NCBI GenBank assembly: GCA_014238425.1
Contig: JABABD010000040.1
Coordinates: forward strand, 1 to 64,000
Origin: Flavobacteriaceae bacterium
Lineage (GTDB): Bacteria > Bacteroidota > Bacteroidia > Flavobacteriales > Flavobacteriaceae
Direction of reading: 5' to 3'
Length of the DNA stretch: 64,000 nucleotides
The position numbers and the translations under genes were made by a program. Numbering within the stretch: the first letter of the stretch is position 1; each line of letters begins with the position of its first letter. Under the pieces are notes generated by a model. That model made no database searches and was not told the DNA's origin. It worked only from the letters and a program-made list of their open reading frames with translations. This document shows, piece after piece, positions 40,027 to 49,090 of the stretch.

Positions 40027-40341
40027 TTAAACTACTTGATCAGATTTTTTTGCAATTCTCTCTTTCTTGTCACCATCAATTCTATAGCCTACTCTTGTTG
40101 TCTCACCACTTTTTGGATCGATTAAGGACAGGTTAGAAATATGCATTGGCGCTTCTTTCTCTACGATACCACCTTGAGGATTTTGTGCACTTGGCTTGGT
40201 GTGTTTTTTCACCATGTTAATGCCCTCTACTATGGCCTTGTTCTTATCAGCGAATACTTGAAGAATTGCTCCTTCGCTACCTTTATGGTCGCCAGCGATA
40301 ACTCTTACTGTATCTCCTGATTTTATTTTAAGTTTTCCCAT
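40027..40341 (-). CDS. rplX: Ribosomal protein L24
   Basis: uL24 starts 50S assembly. The KOW motif is near the start ([19 protein letters not shown]), followed by [20 protein letters not shown]. It has 104 residues and lies between rplN and rplE. Confidence 0.97.
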   Translation of the reverse strand: MGKLKIKSGDTVRVIAGDHKGSEGAILQVFADKNKAIVEGINMVKKHTKPSAQNPQGGIVEKEAPMHISNLSLIDPKSGETTRVGYRIDGDKKERIAKKSDQVV

Positions 40342-40359
40342 TTTATTAAAATGTTTGTA

Positions 40360-40728
40360 TTAAAGCACCTCTGGTGCTAATGATACAATTTTCATGAATT
40401 GTTTGTCACGAAGCTCTCTAGCAACAGGTCCGAAAACACGAGTTCCTCTCATTTCGCCAGTTGGATTTAGAAGCACACAGGCATTATCATCAAATCTGAT
40501 ATATGATCCATCTGGTCTTCTTACTTCTTTTACAGTACGTACAACAACAGCTGTTGAAACAGCGCCTTTCTTGATACTTCCGTTAGGCGTAGCATCTTTA
40601 ATAGATACGACGATTTTATCTCCAACTGAAGCATACCGTCTTTTTGTACCACCTAAAACTCTGATAGTCAAAACTTCTTTCGCTCCTGTATTATCGGCTA
40701 CTTTTAATCTTGATTCTTGTTGTAACAT
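40360..40728 (-). CDS. rplN: Ribosomal protein L14
   Basis: uL14 is a 50S interface protein. The start [19 protein letters not shown] and the end [20 protein letters not shown] are diagnostic. It has 122 residues and lies 2 bases after rpsQ. Confidence 0.98.
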   Translation of the reverse strand: MLQQESRLKVADNTGAKEVLTIRVLGGTKRRYASVGDKIVVSIKDATPNGSIKKGAVSTAVVVRTVKEVRRPDGSYIRFDDNACVLLNPTGEMRGTRVFGPVARELRDKQFMKIVSLAPEVL

Positions 40729-40730
40729 AA

Positions 40731-40988
40731 TTACTTAGCTCTTTCAATGATTTCTACTAGTCTCCAACATTTAGATTTACTCATAGGACGTGTTTCCATA
40801 ATCCTAACGGTATCTCCTTCGTTACAGTCGTTTGTTTCGTCGTGAGCAACGTACTTCTTAGTTTTCAAAACGAACTTTCCGTACATTGGGTGTTTTACTT
40901 TCTTGACTTCAGCAACCACAATTGATTTCTGCATCTTGTTACTTGTAACAACACCTATACGCTCTTTTCTTAAATTTCTTTTTTCCAT
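40731..40988 (-). CDS. rpsQ: Ribosomal protein S17
   Basis: uS17 is an OB-fold primary binder of 16S r[23 protein letters not shown] and [20 protein letters not shown] match the family. It has 85 residues and lies between rpmC and rplN. Confidence 0.97.
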   Translation of the reverse strand: MEKRNLRKERIGVVTSNKMQKSIVVAEVKKVKHPMYGKFVLKTKKYVAHDETNDCNEGDTVRIMETRPMSKSKCWRLVEIIERAK

Positions 40989-41000
40989 CTTCTAATACAG

Positions 41001-41192
41001 TTACTGTGTATCACGATTATTTAATTCTGTTGCCACTCTAGCTACACTTCTTCTAATAGAACGTAACTGAATAGGATTTTCTAACGGAGAAATAGCATGC
41101 GCCATTTTTAAGTCAGTATAACTCTTCTTTAATTCTCCAAGCTTCTCCTGTAACTCAGCCGTAGCCAATTCTTTAATCTCTGATTGTTTCAT
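41001..41192 (-). CDS. rpmC: Ribosomal protein L29
   Basis: uL29 is a small helical protein at the tunnel exit. MKQSEIKELATAELQEKLGE and the end IRRSVARVATELNNRD are typical. It has 63 residues and lies between rplP and rpsQ. Confidence 0.95.
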   Translation of the reverse strand: MKQSEIKELATAELQEKLGELKKSYTDLKMAHAISPLENPIQLRSIRRSVARVATELNNRDTQ

Positions 41193-41204
41193 AATAATAC
41201 TTGA

Positions 41205-41624
41205 TTAAGCTTCGTAATCGCGAGCGACAATGAATTTAGTTTTTACAGGTAATTTCTGAGCTGCTAAACGCAATGCTTCTTTAGCAACCTCCATAGGTAC
41301 ACCAGAAACTTCAAAAATAATGCGTCCTGGTTTTACAACAGCTGCCCAATATTCTACAGCACCTTTACCTTTACCCATACGTACTTCAAGAGGTTTCTTT
41401 GTAATAGGTTTGTCTGGAAATATCTTGATCCATAACTGACCTTCTCTTTTCATATAACGAGTAGCGGCAATACGTGCAGCTTCTATTTGACGTGATGTCA
41501 AGAAATTAGAATCCAAGGATTTAATTCCGAACATTCCATTAGAAAGTAAATGTCCTCTTCCGGAATTACCTTTCATACGGCCTTTTTGCTGCTTACGGAA
41601 CTTTGTTCTTTTAGGTTGTAACAT
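41205..41624 (-). CDS. rplP: Ribosomal protein L16
   Basis: uL16 is needed for the A site of the 50S subunit. The start [20 protein letters not shown] and the motif [20 protein letters not shown] are diagnostic. It has 139 residues and follows rpsC by 19 bases. Confidence 0.98.
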   Translation of the reverse strand: MLQPKRTKFRKQQKGRMKGNSGRGHLLSNGMFGIKSLDSNFLTSRQIEAARIAATRYMKREGQLWIKIFPDKPITKKPLEVRMGKGKGAVEYWAAVVKPGRIIFEVSGVPMEVAKEALRLAAQKLPVKTKFIVARDYEA

Positions 41625-41643
41625 TTTTCTTTACTTTAAAAAA

Positions 41644-42357
41644 TTACTTTCTACGACGATTTTTGTTTCCTCTATCATTTCCACCTTTACCTTTTTGCTT
41701 GGATAACCCAACAAGAGGAGAAAGTTCTCTCTTACCATAAACTTCGCCTTTCATGATCCACACTTTAACACCTAATCTACCGTAAGTAGTATGTGCTTCA
41801 ACTAGTGCATAATCGATATCAGCTCTAAAAGTTGATAAAGGAATACGTCCGTCTTTATAATGTTCTTGACGAGCCATTTCAGCGCCATTTAAACGACCGC
41901 TAATCTGAACCTTGATTCCTTCAGCATTCATACGCATTGTAGCAGCAATAGCCATTTTGATTGCTCTTCTATATGAGATTCTACTCTCAATTTGACGTGC
42001 AATACTAGATCCTACTAAAAATGCATCCAGTTCAGGTCTCTTGATCTCAAAGATGTTAATCTGAACTTCTTTATCTGTAATCTTCTTAAGCTCTTCTTTT
42101 AACTTATCTACCTCTTGTCCACCTTTTCCAATAATGATACCAGGTCTAGCAGTAGTGATAGTAACGGTTATAAGTTTAAGAGTTCTTTCGATGATTACTC
42201 TAGACACACTAGCTTTAGATAAACGAGCGTGAATATACTTTCTAATCTTATCGTCTTCAGCAAGCTTGTCGCCGTAGTCGTTACCACCGTACCAGTTAGA
42301 TTCCCAACCTCTGATGATTCCTAAACGATTTCCGATAGGGTTTGTCTTCTGTCCCAT
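41644..42357 (-). CDS. rpsC: Ribosomal protein S3
   Basis: uS3 lines the mRNA entry tunnel. It has the KH domain with its loop ([20 protein letters not shown]), and the C-terminal domain [17 protein letters not shown] basic tail ([14 protein letters not shown]) closes it. It has 237 residues and follows rplV by 3 bases. Confidence 0.98.
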   Translation of the reverse strand: MGQKTNPIGNRLGIIRGWESNWYGGNDYGDKLAEDDKIRKYIHARLSKASVSRVIIERTLKLITVTITTARPGIIIGKGGQEVDKLKEELKKITDKEVQINIFEIKRPELDAFLVGSSIARQIESRISYRRAIKMAIAATMRMNAEGIKVQISGRLNGAEMARQEHYKDGRIPLSTFRADIDYALVEAHTTYGRLGVKVWIMKGEVYGKRELSPLVGLSKQKGKGGNDRGNKNRRRK

Positions 42358-42360
42358 TTA

Positions 42361-42771
42361 TTAATTGCTTTGTGTGTTATTTTTAGCTCCTAATACCACA
42401 GTTACATGGTTGGAACGTTTTCTAATTCTGTGAGCACGACCTTGTGGTGCTGGACGCAATCTCTTAAGCATTGATCCGCTATCCACTTTGATCTCTTTTA
42501 CGAATAACTCAGCTTCTTCAACATTAGCATCTTCATTTTTTGCTTGCCAGTTAGCAACCGCAGATAATACTAATTTCTCTAAACGTCTTGACGCTTCTTT
42601 TTGACTGAATCTTAAAAGGTTAAGTGCCTTATCAACATTTTCTCCTCTTACTAGGTCAGCAACTAAACGCATTTTTCTTGGAGACGTTGGGCAGTTATTA
42701 AGCTTTGCAAATGCAATTTGCTTCTTCCCTTCCTTAATAGCGTCAGCCATTTCTTTTTTACGACTTCCCAT
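42361..42771 (-). CDS. rplV: Ribosomal protein L22
   Basis: uL22 spans the exit tunnel. [20 protein letters not shown], the central helix and the extended loop [20 protein letters not shown] are diagnostic. It has 136 residues with a short extra N-terminus. It follows rpsS by 5 bases. Confidence 0.97.
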   Translation of the reverse strand: MGSRKKEMADAIKEGKKQIAFAKLNNCPTSPRKMRLVADLVRGENVDKALNLLRFSQKEASRRLEKLVLSAVANWQAKNEDANVEEAELFVKEIKVDSGSMLKRLRPAPQGRAHRIRKRSNHVTVVLGAKNNTQSN

Positions 42772-42776
42772 TGCTC

Positions 42777-43055
42777 TTATTTTTTGCCTTTATTTTTTGC
42801 TCCTGCATGACCTCTAAATGATCTTGTTGGAGAAAATTCACCTAATTTATGTCCTACCATGTTTTCAGTAACATATACTGGAACAAATTGGCGTCCGTTG
42901 TGAACTGCAATTGTTTGACCAACAAAATCTGGAGTGATCATACTTGCTCTTGACCAAGTCTTGATAACTGTTTTTTTGTTAGCGTCTACATTAGCAGCAA
43001 CTTTTCTTTCTAATTTATAATGAACGTAAGGTCCTTTTTTTAATGATCTTGCCAT
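42777..43055 (-). CDS. rpsS: Ribosomal protein S19
   Basis: uS19 forms a complex with S13 in the 30S head. [19 protein letters not shown] and [19 protein letters not shown] are diagnostic. It has 92 residues and follows rplB by 6 bases. Confidence 0.98.
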   Translation of the reverse strand: MARSLKKGPYVHYKLERKVAANVDANKKTVIKTWSRASMITPDFVGQTIAVHNGRQFVPVYVTENMVGHKLGEFSPTRSFRGHAGAKNKGKK

Positions 43056-43061
43056 GATATA

Positions 43062-43889
43062 TTATTTGTTTCTACGTTCTACAATATATTTGTTACTTGC
43101 TTTTGTTTTAGAACGGGTTCTATAACCTTTAGCAGGTATACCGTTTCTAGAACGTGGATGTCCACCAGAAGATTTCCCTTCACCACCACCCATTGGGTGA
43201 TCAACAGGATTCATTACTACTGGTCTTGTTCTTGGACGTCTTCCTAACCATCTTGATCTACCTGCTTTACCAGACACTAACAATTGATGATCAGAGTTAG
43301 ATACAACTCCAATAGTTGCCATACAATCTGCAAGAATCAATCTTGTTTCACCAGAAGGTAATTTAACTGTTGCAAACTTACCGTCTTTCGCCATTAACTG
43401 AGCAAAAGAACCAGCACTTCTCGCCATTACCGCTCCTTGACCAGGACGTAATTCTAAACAAGAAACGATTGTTCCTAATGGAACTTCACTTAAAGGCATC
43501 GCATTTCCAATTTCCGGAGCAACATTGCTATTACCAGAAACTATATTTTGACCTACTTTAAGACCATTTTGAGCAATAACATATCTTTTTTCGCCATCTT
43601 GATAATTCAATAATGCGATGAAAGCTGTTCTGTTCGGATCGTATTGGATAGACGCAATTTCAGCAGGAATGCCTTGTTTGTCGCGTTTGAAATCGATAAT
43701 ACGATATCTTTTTTTATGACCACCACCTTTATAGCGCATAGTCATTTTACCTCGATTGTTTCTACCACCAGTACGTTTTTTCGGAGCTAATAAGCTTTTT
43801 TCCGGCTTGTCAGTAGTAATGGCATCGAACCCATTTACTACTCTAAATCGCTGTCCTGGTGTGATCGGTTTTAATTTTCTTACTGACAT
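43062..43889 (-). CDS. rplB: Ribosomal protein L2
   Basis: uL2 is required for subunit joining and lies near the peptidyl transferase centre. [20 protein letters not shown] at about 42-61 and [20 protein letters not shown] near 226-245 (with the conserved histidine) are diagnostic. It has 275 residues and follows rplW by 10 bases. Confidence 0.98.
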   Translation of the reverse strand: MSVRKLKPITPGQRFRVVNGFDAITTDKPEKSLLAPKKRTGGRNNRGKMTMRYKGGGHKKRYRIIDFKRDKQGIPAEIASIQYDPNRTAFIALLNYQDGEKRYVIAQNGLKVGQNIVSGNSNVAPEIGNAMPLSEVPLGTIVSCLELRPGQGAVMARSAGSFAQLMAKDGKFATVKLPSGETRLILADCMATIGVVSNSDHQLLVSGKAGRSRWLGRRPRTRPVVMNPVDHPMGGGEGKSSGGHPRSRNGIPAKGYRTRSKTKASNKYIVERRNK

Positions 43890-43899
43890 TGTTGTCTAA

Positions 43900-44190
43900 T
43901 TACATGTTACTGTATAAATCAATCACTTCACCTTCCGCCAGTTGTACAATTGCTTTTTTAACAGCATTTGTTTTACCATGTTGAACACCAGTTTTAGTAA
44001 ACTTAGTGCTTCTATCTGGACGGACATTTATAGTACGAACTTTATCAACAGAAACGCCATAAGCTGCTTCAACAGCCTTTTTGATTTCTACCTTATTCGC
44101 CTTTGTATTCACCTGAAATGTATAGCAGTTATTCAACTCGCTATCAGCTGTCGCCTTTTCTGTGATTATCGGTTTAATTAAGATACTCAT
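43900..44190 (-). CDS. rplW: Ribosomal protein L23
   Basis: uL23 forms the docking site for nascent-chain factors at the tunnel exit. MSILIKPIITEKATADSELN and the helix VEIKKAVEAAYGVSVDKVRT match the family. It has 96 residues and lies between rplD and rplB. Confidence 0.97.
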   Translation of the reverse strand: MSILIKPIITEKATADSELNNCYTFQVNTKANKVEIKKAVEAAYGVSVDKVRTINVRPDRSTKFTKTGVQHGKTNAVKKAIVQLAEGEVIDLYSNM

Positions 44191-44197
44191 CTCGTTT

Positions 44198-44827
44198 CTA
44201 TTTACTTAAGTTCGATTCAATTCCTTCTAATGCGCTCTCTAAAAGAATTACTTGATTTGCATTTAAAATCTTGTAAGTACTTAATTCTGAATTCATTATG
44301 ACTTCAGAACTTTTCAAATTGCGTGACGACAAATATACGTTATTATTTGACCCACCCAACACGAAGAGAGACTTTTTGTTTTCAAGACCTAAAGCCTTTA
44401 AAACTGCTTTAAAATCCTTTGTCTTTGGAGCATCAAAATTGAAGTCCTCCAACACAACAATTGACTTTTCATTTGCCTTGATACTCAAAGCAGATTTACG
44501 AGCCAAACGCTTTAGGTTTTTGTTAAGCTTGAAACCGTAATTTCTTGGTCTTGGACCGAAAATTCGTCCACCACCTCTAAATAAGCCAGACTTGATACTA
44601 CCAGCACGAGCCGTTCCAGTTCCTTTTTGCTTCTTAATCTTACGCGTACTACCAACAATCTCAGCTCTTTCCTTAGCCTTGTGCGTTCCTTGACGTTGAT
44701 TAGCAAGATATTGCTTAACATCAAGATATACTGCATGATTATTAGGCTCGATTGCGAACACATCCTTAGAAAGCTCTGCTTTCCTTCCAGTGTCTTTTCC
44801 TTTTATGTCTAATACTGCTACCTTCAT
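44198..44827 (-). CDS. rplD: Ribosomal protein L4
   Basis: uL4 reaches into the exit tunnel; in E. coli it also represses the S10 operon. I chose the ATG at 44825-44827 ([16 protein letters not shown], 209 aa), which overlaps the rplC stop by one base (TAATG); an upstream in-frame start would add 15 unrelated residues. The loop KKQKGTGTARAGSIKSGLFR is diagnostic. Because the attenuator-like hairpin lies before rplC in the same operon, L4 is one candidate controller. Confidence 0.97.
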   Translation of the reverse strand: MKVAVLDIKGKDTGRKAELSKDVFAIEPNNHAVYLDVKQYLANQRQGTHKAKERAEIVGSTRKIKKQKGTGTARAGSIKSGLFRGGGRIFGPRPRNYGFKLNKNLKRLARKSALSIKANEKSIVVLEDFNFDAPKTKDFKAVLKALGLENKKSLFVLGGSNNNVYLSSRNLKSSEVIMNSELSTYKILNANQVILLESALEGIESNLSK

Positions 44828-45444
44828 TACTTCTGAATAGTTACATAAGTGTTCTTGTGACCAGGAATACATCCTTTAACAACAAGTAGGTTCTTTTCAG
44901 CAACCACTTTCAAGACTCTTAGATTTTGAACTTTTACTTTTTCGTTACCCATTTGACCTGCCATTTTCATTCCTTTAAAAACTCTAGCAGGATAAGAAGC
45001 AGCTCCAATAGAACCTGGCGCTCTTAAACGGTTATGCTGACCATGAGTAGCTTGTCCTACACCAGCAAATCCGTGACGCTTGACAACTCCTTGGAATCCT
45101 TTACCTTTTGATGTGCCAGCCACATCAACGAATTCGCCTTCATTAAAATGCTCTACTGTAATTGTATCGCCTAATTTGTACTCCTCATCATAACCTTGAA
45201 ATTCAGCAACTTGACGTTTAACAGTAGTACCAGCTTTCTTGGCATGACCCAATTCTGCTTTTGTGGCACTTTTCTCTGTCTTGTCATCGAAACCTAACTG
45301 AAGAGCTTCATACCCATCAATTTCATTAGTTCTGACTTGGGTAACAACGCATGGCCCAGCTTGTATGACAGTACAAGGGATATTTTTCCCGTTCTCATCA
45401 AAGATGCTGGTCATTCCGACTTTTTTTCCTATTAACCCAGACAT
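44827..45444 (-). CDS. rplC: Ribosomal protein L3
   Basis: uL3 is an early 50S assembly protein near the peptidyl transferase centre. [20 protein letters not shown] at the start and [20 protein letters not shown] in the centre are diagnostic. It has 205 residues. Unlike its neighbours it is separated from the gene before it (rpsJ) by 143 bases with two strong hairpins. Confidence 0.98.
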   Translation of the reverse strand: MSGLIGKKVGMTSIFDENGKNIPCTVIQAGPCVVTQVRTNEIDGYEALQLGFDDKTEKSATKAELGHAKKAGTTVKRQVAEFQGYDEEYKLGDTITVEHFNEGEFVDVAGTSKGKGFQGVVKRHGFAGVGQATHGQHNRLRAPGSIGAASYPARVFKGMKMAGQMGNEKVKVQNLRVLKVVAEKNLLVVKGCIPGHKNTYVTIQK

Positions 45445-45478
45445 AATTATTTATTAATTTATTATTACTTATTTATTT

Positions 45479-45513
45479 AAAAAAACTCAGGGCCGAAATA
45501 CGTTCAGCCCTGA
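45479..45513 (-). terminator. Attenuator-like intrinsic terminator between rpsJ and rplC
   Basis: On the minus strand UCAGGGC (45513-45507) pairs with GCCCUGA (45493-45487). The loop adds a 3-bp GAA/UUC extension, and G plus seven U follow (45485-45479). This is a textbook intrinsic terminator, 34 bases before the rplC start and inside a superoperon whose downstream genes need high expression. Partial read-through or regulated attenuation is therefore inferred. No new promoter is visible between the hairpin and rplC. Confidence 0.75.
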
Positions 45514-45553
45514 ATGTATTTTTACCGTTTTTCCTTCGCACGCAGCTTAGGAC

Positions 45554-45582
45554 ATGTATTCAAGGAAAATTCCTTGATGCAT
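45554..45582 (-). other. Stable hairpin just behind rpsJ
   Basis: TCAAGGAA (45560-45567) and TTCCTTGA (45570-45577) are perfect inverted repeats, and five flanking pairs (45554-45558 with 45578-45582, one G-U) extend the stem past a single bulged base. There is no U-run, so it is not a terminator. It could be an mRNA-processing or stability element, or part of the regulatory fold with the terminator-like hairpin at 45479-45513. Confidence 0.6.
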
Positions 45583-45587
45583 TTTAC

Positions 45588-45893
45588 TTATACTTTAATT
45601 TCTACTTCAACGCCACTTGGCAATTCAAGTTTCATCAACGCGTCAATCGTTTTAGAAGAAGAACTATAGATATCCAATAATCTCTTATAAGAACTTAATT
45701 GGAATTGTTCTCTAGACTTCTTGTTTACGTGCGGTGAACGCAATACTGTGAAAATTTTCTTATGTGTTGGTAATGGAATTGGTCCAGTAACAACAGCACC
45801 TGTACTCTTTACAGTTTTAACAATCTTATCAGCAGACTTATCTACTAAATTGTGATCGTAAGATTTTAATTTTATTCTGATTTTTTGACTCAT
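45588..45893 (-). CDS. rpsJ: Ribosomal protein S10
   Basis: uS10 lies in the 30S head and doubles as NusE in antitermination. [20 protein letters not shown] and [20 protein letters not shown] are diagnostic. It has 101 residues. It follows fusA by 11 bases with no tuf gene between them, and is followed by the hairpin-rich gap before rplC. Confidence 0.98.
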   Translation of the reverse strand: MSQKIRIKLKSYDHNLVDKSADKIVKTVKSTGAVVTGPIPLPTHKKIFTVLRSPHVNKKSREQFQLSSYKRLLDIYSSSSKTIDALMKLELPSGVEVEIKV

Positions 45894-45904
45894 TTTATTA
45901 AGAT

Positions 45905-48031
45905 TTACGATTCAACACCTTTAGCAGCTTTAATGACCTCTTCTGATATATTCGAAGGCGTTTCAGCATAATGTGAAAATTCCATAGTTGACGTTGCACG
46001 TCCAGATGATAATGTTCTTAAGGTTGTTACATAACCAAACATTTCTGAAAGTGGCACAGTTGCTTTTACAGTTTTTGCTCCAGCTCTATCACCCATATCA
46101 CTTACTTGTCCTCTACGACGATTCAAATCTCCTACGATGTCACCCATATTTTCTTCAGGTGTAATAACCTCAAGCTTCATAATAGGTTCCATGATAACTG
46201 CTTTAGCCGCTTTTGCTGAATTCTTGAATCCAAGCTTTGCTGCTAATTCGAATGACAATTGATCCGAATCCACATCGTGATAAGAACCATCTGTCAATGT
46301 TACTTTCATAGCATCCACTTCATATCCTGCTAATGGCCCATTGACCATTGCCATTTTGAAACCTTTCTCTACAGAAGGAACAAATTCTTTTGGCACATTA
46401 CCACCTTTTATCTTATTGATAAATTCAAGACCAGTTTTACCTTCTTCAGCTGGCTCTAGCGTAAAGACAATATCTGCAAATTTACCACGACCACCAGACT
46501 GTTTTTTATAAGTTTCTCTGTGTTGAGCAAGACGCGTAATAGCTTCTTTGTACTCTACCTGTGGTTGTCCTTGGTTTACTTCAACCTTGAACTCACGTCT
46601 TAAACGATCTACGATAACATCCAAGTGAAGTTCACCCATTCCTGATATAATAGTCTGGCCTGAAGCCTCGTCTGAACGTACTGTAAATGTTGGATCTTCT
46701 TCTGCTAATTTAGCTAAGCCCATACCTAATTTATCAACATCCGCCTTAGTTTTAGGCTCAACCGCAATACCAATTACTGGATCTGGGAAGTCCATAGATT
46801 CTAAAACAATAGGATGTTTTTCTGCAGAAAGTGTATCTCCAGTCTTGATAGATTTAAATCCAACAGCAGCTCCAATATCTCCAGCTTCTATATAGTCAAT
46901 TGCATTTTGTTTGTTAGCATGCATTTGATAGATACGTGAGATACGTTCTTTTTTACCTGAACGATTATTTAATACATAAGAACCTGCATCTAAACGACCA
47001 GAATATGCTCTAAAGAATGCTAAACGACCTACAAAAGGATCTGTAGCAATTTTAAATGCTAGAGCAGCAAATGGCTCATTTACACTTGGCTTACGAATTT
47101 CTTCTTGTTCTGTTTCTGGGTTCACTCCAACAATACCTTCCTTATCCATTGGAGAAGGTAAGTAACGACATACAGCATCTAATAAAAACTGAACACCTTT
47201 GTTTTTAAACGCAGAACCACATATCATAGGAATGATAGCCATATCCATTACAGCAGCTCTCAATGCAGCATGCACTTCGTCTTCGGTAATAGAATCTTCA
47301 TCTTCCATGAACTTCTCAAGAAGGTTCTCATCGTATCCTGCAACTTCTTCAATTAAAAGTGCACGATACTTATGAGCTTCTTCTTTCATATCTTCTGGAA
47401 TGTCAATAACATCAAAAGTTGCCCCCTGAGTCTCATCATGCCAAACGATAGCTCTGTTTTTTACTAAATCAATGATACCTTTAAAATCTTCTTCATCACC
47501 AATATTTAAAACAATAGGCACAGCATTTGAACCTAACATTTCCTTAACTTGGTCGCACACCATCATAAAATCAGATCCTTGACGGTCCATTTTATTTACG
47601 AAACCAATACGAGGCACATTATAATTGTCAGCTAGTCTCCAATTAGTTTCAGATTGTGGTTCAACACCATCAACTGCACTAAATAAAAACACCAATCCAT
47701 CAAGTACACGTAGTGAACGGTTTACTTCAACCGTAAAATCAACGTGACCTGGTGTATCTATAATATTAAAGTGATATCCTTTAGTTTCTGGCGTAGATTC
47801 TCCATTTTCTAATGGAAACTCCCATGTACAGGTTGTTGCAGCAGAAGTAATTGTAATACCTCTTTCTTGCTCTTGCTCCATCCAGTCCATGGTTGCAGCA
47901 CCATCATGTACTTCACCAATCTTGTGAGAAACACCTGTATAATAAAGAATACGCTCAGTCTTAGTAGTTTTACCAGCATCAATATGCGCAGCAATACCTA
48001 TATTTCTTGTGAATTTTAAATCTCTTGCCAG
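45905..48031 (-). CDS. fusA: Elongation factor G, with an apparent CTG start codon
   Basis: EF-G is the GTPase that drives ribosomal translocation. Domains I-V are complete in 708 residues: P-loop AHIDAGKT (15-22), GITITSAAT of switch I, the G3 motif DTPGHVDF, and [10 protein letters not shown] for G4. Between the rpsG stop and codon 48 (ATG in [13 protein letters not shown]) there is no ATG, GTG or TTG in this frame, yet the family's N-terminus [13 protein letters not shown] is fully encoded. The codon where Met belongs is CTG at 48029-48031, preceded by GTA and an in-frame TAA. So translation starts at CTG, or the base is a sequencing error for ATG. It lies 6 bases after rpsG. Confidence 0.95.
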   Translation of the reverse strand: MARDLKFTRNIGIAAHIDAGKTTKTERILYYTGVSHKIGEVHDGAATMDWMEQEQERGITITSAATTCTWEFPLENGESTPETKGYHFNIIDTPGHVDFTVEVNRSLRVLDGLVFLFSAVDGVEPQSETNWRLADNYNVPRIGFVNKMDRQGSDFMMVCDQVKEMLGSNAVPIVLNIGDEEDFKGIIDLVKNRAIVWHDETQGATFDVIDIPEDMKEEAHKYRALLIEEVAGYDENLLEKFMEDEDSITEDEVHAALRAAVMDMAIIPMICGSAFKNKGVQFLLDAVCRYLPSPMDKEGIVGVNPETEQEEIRKPSVNEPFAALAFKIATDPFVGRLAFFRAYSGRLDAGSYVLNNRSGKKERISRIYQMHANKQNAIDYIEAGDIGAAVGFKSIKTGDTLSAEKHPIVLESMDFPDPVIGIAVEPKTKADVDKLGMGLAKLAEEDPTFTVRSDEASGQTIISGMGELHLDVIVDRLRREFKVEVNQGQPQVEYKEAITRLAQHRETYKKQSGGRGKFADIVFTLEPAEEGKTGLEFINKIKGGNVPKEFVPSVEKGFKMAMVNGPLAGYEVDAMKVTLTDGSYHDVDSDQLSFELAAKLGFKNSAKAAKAVIMEPIMKLEVITPEENMGDIVGDLNRRRGQVSDMGDRAGAKTVKATVPLSEMFGYVTTLRTLSSGRATSTMEFSHYAETPSNISEEVIKAAKGVES

Positions 48032-48037
48032 TACTTA

Positions 48038-48514
48038 CTAAAATCTAAAATGTGAGAACGCTTTGTTTGCTTCTGCCATTTTGTGAGTATCCACTTTTTT
48101 CTTGACAGCAGCACCTTCTTCTTTAGCAGCAGCTAATACTTCTGATGCTAAACGTTGCGCCATAGATTTTTCATTTCTTTTTCTTGAGTAGCCAATAAGC
48201 CACTTCATCGCCGTAGATATTTTTCTGTCCGGACGAATCTGCATTGGAATTTGAAAAGTCGCTCCGCCAACTCTACGACTACGTACTTCTACGTGAGGCA
48301 TAACATTAGACAATGCATCTTTCCATAATTCTAAAGCTGTTTTTTCTTCGTCAGTTTTCTTTTCTTCTACAATATCAATCGCATCATAGAATACTTTAAA
48401 AGCTACTGCTTTTTTCCCATCCCACATCATCATATTAACGAAACGAGTTACTAACTGGTCGTTAAAACGTGGATCTGGTAAAATCGGTCTTTTTTTCGCC
48501 GCTCTTTTTCTCAT
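48038..48514 (-). CDS. rpsG: Ribosomal protein S7
   Basis: uS7 organises the 30S head near the E site. [20 protein letters not shown] and [20 protein letters not shown] are diagnostic. It has 158 residues and follows rpsL by 22 bases; its TAG stop is 6 bases before the fusA CTG, which suggests coupled translation. Confidence 0.98.
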   Translation of the reverse strand: MRKRAAKKRPILPDPRFNDQLVTRFVNMMMWDGKKAVAFKVFYDAIDIVEEKKTDEEKTALELWKDALSNVMPHVEVRSRRVGGATFQIPMQIRPDRKISTAMKWLIGYSRKRNEKSMAQRLASEVLAAAKEEGAAVKKKVDTHKMAEANKAFSHFRF

Positions 48515-48536
48515 GTCTTCTTCTTAAAGTTTTTAA

Positions 48537-48911
48537 TTACTTCTTAGGGCGTTTTGCACCGTATTTAGATCTACGTTGTGTTCTACCTGAAACACCAGCG
48601 GTGTCTAAAGCTCCACGAACGATATGATACCTCACACCTGGCAAATCTTTTACCCTTCCACCTCTAACCAATACTATCGAATGCTCTTGTAAGTTGTGAC
48701 CTTCACCGCCGATGTATGCATTAACCTCGTTGCCGTTTGTTAAACGAACCCTTGCCACCTTTCTCATTGCTGAGTTTGGTTTTTTAGGAGTTGTTGTATA
48801 AACACGAGTACATACACCACGTCTTTGTGGACACGAATTTAAAGCAGCCGATTTACTCTTCTTGGTTATTTTGGCTCTACCTTTTCGTACTAATTGTGAA
48901 ATTGTTGGCAT
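48537..48911 (-). CDS. rpsL: Ribosomal protein S12
   Basis: uS12 controls decoding accuracy and is the classic streptomycin target. [40 protein letters not shown] and [20 protein letters not shown] are present. Lysines at the streptomycin positions (TPKKPN and GRVKDLPG) are the sensitive wild type. It has 124 residues and is the first gene of the superoperon, with a clear promoter at 48956-48986. Confidence 0.98.
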   Translation of the reverse strand: MPTISQLVRKGRAKITKKSKSAALNSCPQRRGVCTRVYTTTPKKPNSAMRKVARVRLTNGNEVNAYIGGEGHNLQEHSIVLVRGGRVKDLPGVRYHIVRGALDTAGVSGRTQRRSKYGAKRPKK

Positions 48912-48955
48912 ATTATTTATATACTGTTTTATATGATCCCTTGTTAAAAGGGCTG

Positions 48956-48986
48956 CAAAGGTAGAAATTAATATGAATTATTCAAA
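48956..48986 (-). promoter_or_regulatory. Promoter of the rpsL-to-rplQ superoperon
   Basis: The minus strand reads TTTG (48986-48983), 19 bases, then TACCTTTG (48963-48956). Both elements and the spacing match the Bacteroidota housekeeping consensus (TTTG, 19-21 bases, TAnnTTTG). Transcription should start near 48950, giving a leader of about 40 bases. Confidence 0.85.
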
Positions 48987-49021
48987 CCTTCAAGAATTAA
49001 TTTTCAAACATATTTAAAAAA

Positions 49022-49029
49022 TAGTTTTG
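49022..49029 (+). promoter_or_regulatory. -7 promoter element of the Omp85-like gene
   Basis: TAGTTTTG matches TAnnTTTG, 61 bases before the TTG start of the gene at 49091. It is divergent from the rpsL promoter in the same 179-base gap. No clear -33 TTG is seen. Confidence 0.45.
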
Positions 49030-49090
49030 CCGCTATATTATAAGTGTATAAATTCCGTTAGTTTTAACACACAAATCAACGCTACTTAGA

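Noticed and set aside
47809-47994. A frameshift splitting fusA near its 5' end
   Set aside because: The fusA frame continues without interruption from 47890 up to 48031 and encodes the conserved EF-G N-terminus; only the start codon is unusual. The open frame at 47809-47994 is an out-of-frame shadow.
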